Assembly: GCA_047629355.1 (NCBI GenBank)
Contig: JBLHWU010000218.1
Coordinates: 1-10,337, forward strand
Direction: 5' to 3'
Length of the DNA: 10,337 bases
DNA from: CAYUNA01 sp047629355
GTDB lineage: Bacteria; Bacteroidota; Bacteroidia; Chitinophagales; Saprospiraceae
The notes under the pieces were generated by a model that ran no database searches, had not been told where the DNA came from, and was given only the letters and a program-made list of their open reading frames with translations. The position numbers were made by a program, and so were the translations under genes. Positions 6,690-10,337 of this stretch are shown in pieces; position 1 is the first letter of the stretch; each line of letters begins with the position of its first letter.

Positions 6690-6859
6690 ATAACGACCTA
6701 CTTAATTTGAGAAGTGAGAAAATCCTAAGATTTTCGAGTTTCCTAAAACATAGTGCGCCTCGCCTTCGGCGGGGCGGGTGAGGTTATTGAGGGGTGAAAA
6801 CGGTTTTTACAAAACCATTTTCACCCCTCAAACTCCCTTTGTTTTAGATAGGTAGTTAT
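6690..6859. repeat. Family D element, copy 3 (170 bp, complete)
   Basis: The ends are inverted: ATAACGACCTA at 6690 and TAGGTAGTTAT at 6849-6859. Three hairpins follow each other. The first is GAAAATC, CTAA, GATTTTC at 6718-6735. The second is CGCCTCGCC, TTC, GGCGGGGCG at 6756-6776. The third is a 21-bp stem with one mismatch at 6787-6831, beginning TTGAGGGGTGAAAACGG. The tail ACTCCCTTTG is present. It lies between the broken DUF2306-like gene and the S9 gene, both on the minus strand, and may terminate read-through. The short hairpin differs in sequence from copies 1 and 2 but keeps the fold. Confidence 0.85.
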
Positions 6860-6873
6860 TTTCGGGCTACACC

Positions 6874-6895
6874 AGTAGGTTATTTATAACCTACT
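6874..6895 (-). terminator. Stem-loop directly behind the DUF2306-like gene
   Basis: AGTAGGTTA (6874-6882), loop TTTA, TAACCTACT (6887-6895) forms a perfect 9-bp stem, three bases after the stop codon at 6901-6899. No clear T run follows on the minus strand. It contains the AAGTAGGT-like motif seen at family D borders, so it may be a repeat remnant as well as a terminator. Confidence 0.4.
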
Positions 6896-6898
6896 TCC

Positions 6899-7532
6899 TT
6901 ATTTCAATAATTTCTTTTTATATGATTTGGTTGCAAAGCTAATAAGGATTACTCCTATCACTCTTGGCATTAGAAAATTTAGCGTATTGTGTCTAAATAC
7001 ATTTTGAATTGAAGTGAAAGCAGTTACAGCGGCTATAAATGAAATAGACATTCTAAAAAAATGCTCAAAATACCAATCAAATTTACCATAAACCTGTTTT
7101 TTCAAGGGCTTATCGAGTATATATTTGAAAATGTCCCCTACCGTCGTAAATAGAAAAATCGCTCCAAAAACAGCGAATATAGTTGTAAAGGAGCTTTGAC
7201 CTCTCAAAAACTGAATAATAAAGCATCACAACAGAAACAAGTCCTCCTAATGAAAAAATTGCCTTCTCAAACAATGTGATTCCTTTATTTTTTAAACGTC
7301 CAATCCGAGCACCCGTTAAAGCAAAATAGAAACCAAAAATGCCCACAATCGTTATTATCGGTCCCCCAAGATATGCTCCGGATATTAAAATAAAAAGCCA
7401 ACTATACAGATAGACTTGCCCTGTGATTCTGTGTCTTGCTCCTTCTTTCTTAAGTAGAATTTGTAAAAGCCCTGTCGCAAATACAAGAACACCCAATATG
7501 GAATGGATGTGTAACATAATTTCTCTATTCAT
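6899..7532 (-). pseudogene. DUF2306-like multi-pass membrane protein, frameshifted
   Basis: Two overlapping frames together make one protein. The first (ATG 7532) begins MLHIHSILGVLVFATGLLQ and has HRITGQVY, the usual opening of DUF2306-like membrane proteins. It stays meaningful for about 109 residues, to LYYSVF. The second frame continues from about 7207 (LRGQSSFTTIFAVFGAIFLF), then WYFEHFFRMSISFIAAVTAF, and ends at 6899. The switch falls at a run of five A (7206-7210, T on the coding strand). Removing one base joins the frames into about 210 residues, a normal size for the family, with six to seven membrane segments. The frame left uncorrected runs into unrelated sequence to 7110. This is either a young pseudogene or a one-base sequence error. 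The family's function is not known. Confidence 0.75.
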
Positions 7533-7559
7533 TTTATTTTTATTGACTAATCGTTAAGT

Positions 7560-7606
7560 CCCGCATCCTCGCCGTGCCGACCGAATGAGAGGGATGGATG
7601 GATGAG
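7560..7606. other. GC-rich block between gene remnants
   Basis: This stretch, including CCTCGCCGTGCCGACCG, is much richer in G and C than the AT-rich DNA on both sides. It lies inside the gene-free gap 7533-7628 upstream of the DUF2306-like gene. A 30-codon minus-strand frame (7632-7540) runs through it and overlaps the stop of the remnant upstream as ATGA, but it resembles no protein that I know. It may be inserted or repeat-derived DNA. Confidence 0.25.
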
Positions 7607-7628
7607 AATACTTTGTTCGCTGCTTTAT

Positions 7629-7889
7629 TCATATATTGTACATTAATTCTAAATTTAGATTTCTAAACCTGTTGAAAACCTCTTTATTTTCCAATTCCAT
7701 TTTGTCGTAAAAACCTTTCGAGCAATTTACGTGGAATTTCATTGTCAAAAGATTTGCTTGCAAATCAAACTGCTTGTAAACAATTGAAAAAATGCCATGA
7801 TTTAAATTTGAGATTAGCCAAATTGATTTTCCTCTTGTATCTAATTCTACTTTAAGACTCTTAAATCCGATGCAAGAAACAAAGGAAAT
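7629..7889 (-). pseudogene. 5'-truncated coding remnant, unknown protein (up to 86 codons)
   Basis: An open minus-strand frame begins 28 bases after the S15 stop and ends at TGA (7631-7629). It reads like real protein: ELDTRGKSIWLISNLNHGIF, SIVYKQFDLQANLLTMKFHV, and KGFYDKMELENKEVFNRFRN near the end. The first ATG is only at residue 50 and no good start lies at the beginning, so the N-terminus seems lost. The alternative is a short gene starting at that ATG (37 residues). Part of it (LKVEL) has the same DNA as 2499-2515. No family is recognised. Confidence 0.45.
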
Positions 7890-7917
7890 TTAAGAGAGAA
7901 AGATGGTTTTAAAACTT

Positions 7918-9756
7918 CTATTTCAAAGCCTTCTTAAATGTGTCAACACCACCCACTATTGGTAATTGAATCGTCGTAGCATCCAAATCAATTGTTAATT
8001 CCGTACCCGGAGCAGGCCATAGGGTAAATTCTTTATCACTTGAAAAAATCATTAGACCAATTTTTTGACCTTTAGGAATAATTTGATCATCAGGCATCAA
8101 ATCAAAGGATACGTTATAAAATTCGCCAGGAACCAATGGTTCGCTTTCGGTGATTGAATTGTGATTTTGAGGGTCTGCCCAACCACGGGTAATAATGTTA
8201 TCCGTAATCTTGCCCTTTCTTCCTTTTTTCCATGGTAGAGAAACTAGCCAAACCGAAAGATTTGCTGCAGGTTTACTACTTGATAAGGTTACCGTAATTT
8301 TTGGTGTGCCAGAGATATGAATATCTTCTGATAAAGTCGGAGTTACATAAATTAATCGATGATCTGTCAACTCCGCTTGTGCCAAAGAACTGCCGGTAAA
8401 AGAATAGTTGTCAACCAATTTTTCTTGTACTTGATTTTCGGATTTTTCAAGGCTTAAACTTCCTTTACTAGGAGCACCCGGGTTGAGGTAAAGGATTACG
8501 TCCGATGCTTTAGGATTGGGATAATCCTCATAGGCAGTAGGGCTTTCTTGTTTATCATTTTCACGGACAATCCATGCTCGTGCATCCTTTTCTACGCCAT
8601 TATCTATGCCATGCAAATAATGAGTAAACCATCTGTTCATCATTTTCATTGGCGGAGGTCCACCGTGTCCATCTTGGTGATAATAAATCTGACAAGGCAA
8701 GCCTTTCGCTTTAGCAGCCTCATAAATTCTATAACTATGTTCTGGCATCACATTCCAATCATTAAATCCATGTGACATCAATAAAGCCGCCTTCATCGGT
8801 CCCATATCATTTAAGTAATCCCGACCAGCCCAAAAATCATTATAATCACCCGTAATTCTATCCATGCCATTTTTCATTTCCTTATCCCTCACCGTTGCAT
8901 TATTATAAGCACGCTTTGATTCCTCACCACTATGAATAAACTCGTATAGCACATCAATATCTTCGCCCAAGTATCCTCCGGGAGACCGCACCAATCCATT
9001 TGAGCGGTAATAGTGATAATAAGAGGTATTTGGTGCAATTGGTATAATTGCTTCCAGTCCATCCACTCCAGTAGTTGCGGCAGCCAAAGGAATCGTCCCG
9101 TTGTAAGACGTGCCAGTCATACCTACTTTTCCCGTTGACCAAAATGCCGCTACTTTTTCGTCACCATCAATAGAAGTGTACCCAGGTATGCGACCGCACA
9201 ACCAATCAATTACCGCTTTGGGCGCCAATGATTCGTTGTCACCACCAACCGTAGGTGCCCCTTGAGAAAGTCCAGTTCCTGGAGAGGAAGAATGAACGAC
9301 GATGTACCCTCTTGGTAGCCAAGTTTCAATATGAGAATTTGAAATAATGGGTCGTTTACCAGTTCTGGTAACCTCCGGATGTACATGGTCTTTTGGCGTT
9401 GCACCAAGTTCATGCTTGACCTCCCAAAACGAACCGTCAATGCCTAAAGCTACACCAGAAAAATAAGGACTGGAGACATAAATAATTGGTAATTTAAGTC
9501 CTTCTGAATCCGTTTGATGAGGTCTGGCAACGGAAACGTGCATCCTATCCAATTTTCCATCACCATCCGTATCGAACTCGGTTTCAACCCAGAGATCATG
9601 TCTGACCAACTTTTTAAAGTTTTTAAACGCCGGTACAATTTGAGCTTCTCCATTTTTGAAAATGGGGACAGCTTTCTCTGAGGTCTGAGCGCTTGTGAAG
9701 ACTATAGAAGTCATTAATATTAAGAAAAAAAGAGTTTTTTCAATTAGTTTTTTCAT
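7918..9756 (-). CDS. Secreted S15 family X-Pro dipeptidyl-peptidase (CocE/NonD type)
   Basis: A 612-residue exported serine hydrolase. The signal peptide is residues 1-23 (ending FTSA) with Gln24 first in the mature protein. A DTDGDGKLDR loop at 62-71 resembles a calcium-binding site. The alpha/beta-hydrolase core contains nucleophile Ser217 in GTSYNGT, Asp333 in GFNDWNV and His364 in QDGHGG. Residues about 390-590 form the beta-sandwich C-terminal domain (IWLVSLPWK-like SVWLVSLPWK, then DLMPDDQIIPKGQKIGLMIF). S15 enzymes of this type cleave X-Pro dipeptides from peptide N-termini. The related CocE hydrolyses esters, so activity on esters cannot be excluded. It starts with ATG at 9756. It is not directly joined to the S9/P1 unit but has the same strand and export route. 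Confidence 0.93.
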   Translation of the reverse strand: MKKLIEKTLFFLILMTSIVFTSAQTSEKAVPIFKNGEAQIVPAFKNFKKLVRHDLWVETEFDTDGDGKLDRMHVSVARPHQTDSEGLKLPIIYVSSPYFSGVALGIDGSFWEVKHELGATPKDHVHPEVTRTGKRPIISNSHIETWLPRGYIVVHSSSPGTGLSQGAPTVGGDNESLAPKAVIDWLCGRIPGYTSIDGDEKVAAFWSTGKVGMTGTSYNGTIPLAAATTGVDGLEAIIPIAPNTSYYHYYRSNGLVRSPGGYLGEDIDVLYEFIHSGEESKRAYNNATVRDKEMKNGMDRITGDYNDFWAGRDYLNDMGPMKAALLMSHGFNDWNVMPEHSYRIYEAAKAKGLPCQIYYHQDGHGGPPPMKMMNRWFTHYLHGIDNGVEKDARAWIVRENDKQESPTAYEDYPNPKASDVILYLNPGAPSKGSLSLEKSENQVQEKLVDNYSFTGSSLAQAELTDHRLIYVTPTLSEDIHISGTPKITVTLSSSKPAANLSVWLVSLPWKKGRKGKITDNIITRGWADPQNHNSITESEPLVPGEFYNVSFDLMPDDQIIPKGQKIGLMIFSSDKEFTLWPAPGTELTIDLDATTIQLPIVGGVDTFKKALK

Positions 9757-9781
9757 AATTCCTTTTGCTATTAAATAATAT

Positions 9782-9799
9782 GTAGTGCAACAACCCTTA
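9782..9799 (-). promoter_or_regulatory. 18-bp motif upstream of the S15 peptidase, shared with the S9 gene
   Basis: TAAGGGTTGTTGCACTAC on the minus strand, 25 bases before the S15 start codon, identical to 6671-6688. The first three bases (TAA, plus-strand TTA at 9797-9799) are also the left target duplication of palindrome P5, which has inserted at the end of the motif. Its function as a promoter element is unproven. Confidence 0.35.
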
Positions 9800-9958
9800 G
9801 GAATGCGAATTAAATAAACTCAGACTCTTGAGAGGATATTTTGCCCTCATTTTTCACTTTAAAAATGCTCCTTATATCAACATAAATGGCACTTTCAAAG
9901 CAAAAAGGGAGAACAAAACCACTCTCTCAAGAATCTAAGTTTATTTATTTCGCATTCC
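9800..9958. repeat. Family P palindromic element, copy P5 (159 bp, complete)
   Basis: The element starts GGAATGCGAATTAAATAAAC. The reverse complement of its end reads GGAATGCGAAATAAATAAAC, and the arms stay alike for about 70 bases to a centre near 9880. TTA flanks both sides (9797-9799 and 9959-9961). The uninterrupted sequence at 6671-6700 shows how the site looked before insertion. It carries no ORF and no transposase, and is the best preserved copy in the window. Confidence 0.9.
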
Positions 9959-9961
9959 TTA

Positions 9962-10226
9962 GATAACTACCTACTTAATTTGAGAAGTGAGAAAATCCTA
10001 AGATTTTCGAGTTTCCTAAAACATAATGCGGGGTTGTGTAAAAAGTCAATTTACTTTTAAAATCAGCTTTTTTCTTTTATCTAATTCGCTGATTTTAAGT
10101 TAAGTTTAGTAAACTTGTCACTTAAACCAACTTTTCACACAACCTCGGGTGAGGTTATTGAGGGGTAAAAACGGTTTTTACAAAACCATTTTCACCCCTC
10201 AAACTCCCTTTGTTTTAGATAGGCAG
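9962..10226. repeat. Family D element, copy 4, interrupted
   Basis: The left part, from GATAACTACCTACTTAATTT to ACATAATGCG (10030), is nearly identical to copy 3. The right part, from GGGTGAGGTTATTGAGGGG (10147), is also nearly identical to copy 3 and includes the 45-base stem at 10158-10202 and the ACTCCCTTTG tail. Between them the GC-rich hairpin of copy 3 is missing and an inserted element is present. The right inverted end has decayed (GATAGGCAG instead of GATAGGTAG). Confidence 0.85.
10032..10145. mobile_element. Small non-autonomous insertion inside family D copy 4
   Basis: The ends are GGTTGTGTAAAAAGT (10032-10046) and ACTTTTCACACAACC (10130-10144), inverted repeats with 14 of 15 matches. 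Inside, TAAAATCAGC (from 10058) pairs with GCTGATTTTA (10089-10098), so most of the element can fold on itself. CGG stands on both sides (10029-10031 and 10146-10148), a possible target duplication if one extra T at the right is counted in. It has no coding capacity. The ends look like those of an insertion sequence, but no family is assigned. Confidence 0.65.
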
Positions 10227-10283
10227 AGCAACGCCCCATAAAAAATTCATAAAAAAACACGTTCTTTGACATAAAAACTTACC

Positions 10284-10337
10284 ATGGGAAGAAAGCTCTC
10301 TATTCCAAAGCCATTAGTAATGACAAATATGCAATAT
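10284..10337 (+). CDS. Start of an unidentified gene, cut by the window end
   Basis: ATG at 10284 opens a frame of 18 codons without a stop up to the last base (MGRKLSIPKPLVMTNMQY). The upstream 10227-10283 is AT-rich and includes GTTCTTTGACAT at 10261-10272, which could contain a TTTG -33 box of the Bacteroidota type, though no matching -7 box is seen. Too little is visible to name a product. The gene would be divergent from the S15 gene, with the repeats between them. Confidence 0.4.
   Translation, partial: MGRKLSIPKPLVMTNMQY

Noticed and set aside
8285..8298. AGGTTACCGTAATT inside the S15 gene, identical to the start of family D copies 1 and 2
   Set aside because: It lies in intact coding sequence without further similarity to the element, so it is treated as coincidence.
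8548..9653. Several 60-76-codon frames on both strands inside the S15 gene
   Set aside because: The S15 frame is continuous with signal peptide, catalytic triad and C-terminal domain. The others are shadows.
718..10226. CRISPR array as an explanation of the repeats
   Set aside because: The repeats are long palindromes spread between genes, with no regular spacers and no cas genes.

Overview
The window looks like chromosomal DNA of a Bacteroidota bacterium (Flavobacteriia or Cytophagia type), with AT-rich intergenic regions. The evidence is three secreted peptidases whose signal peptides all end directly before a glutamine, start codons mostly without a Shine-Dalgarno sequence, and typical Bacteroidota gene content. 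No RNA gene, CRISPR array, transposase or replication origin was seen.

Layout. 1-1250: two small convergent DoxX-like membrane proteins (329-718 +, 892-1248 -), separated only by a 174-bp palindromic repeat. 1250-2850: repeats and gene debris, with two more palindromic elements, one two-hairpin element, a half element, a small intact ORF (2176-2328 -) and fragments of broken genes. 2850-3116: a small unknown protein, followed by a pair of strong hairpins. 3343-6617 (-): a secreted S9 prolyl-oligopeptidase-type peptidase, then a secreted P1 (DmpA-type) aminopeptidase 65 bp downstream, probably one transcript. 6899-7532 (-): a DUF2306-like membrane protein broken by a one-base frameshift. 7629-7889 (-): a 5'-truncated coding remnant. 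7918-9756 (-): a secreted S15 X-Pro dipeptidyl-peptidase. 9757-10283: nested repeats. 10284-end: the start of a plus-strand gene that leaves the window.

The three exported peptidases suggest a local set for peptide breakdown in the periplasm or at the cell surface: two serine hydrolases, at least one of them (S15) expected to remove X-Pro dipeptides, plus an N-terminal aminopeptidase. Joint function is inferred from family and position only.

The most unusual content is intergenic. Family P consists of near-palindromes of about 160-175 bp with ends close to GNAACG and an exact TTA on both sides. There are four full copies and one half copy. One copy lies between two convergent genes so that the flanking TTA and the first element base form both stop codons. 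Another sits directly behind a stop codon. A third interrupts a sequence whose uninterrupted counterpart occurs 3 kb away, so insertion with TTA duplication can be read directly. Family D consists of two- or three-hairpin elements in four copies, whose main stem changes sequence with matching changes on both arms. One D copy also carries a 114-bp insertion with its own terminal inverted repeats. Both families look like non-autonomous mobile elements that also bring strong hairpins to gene ends.
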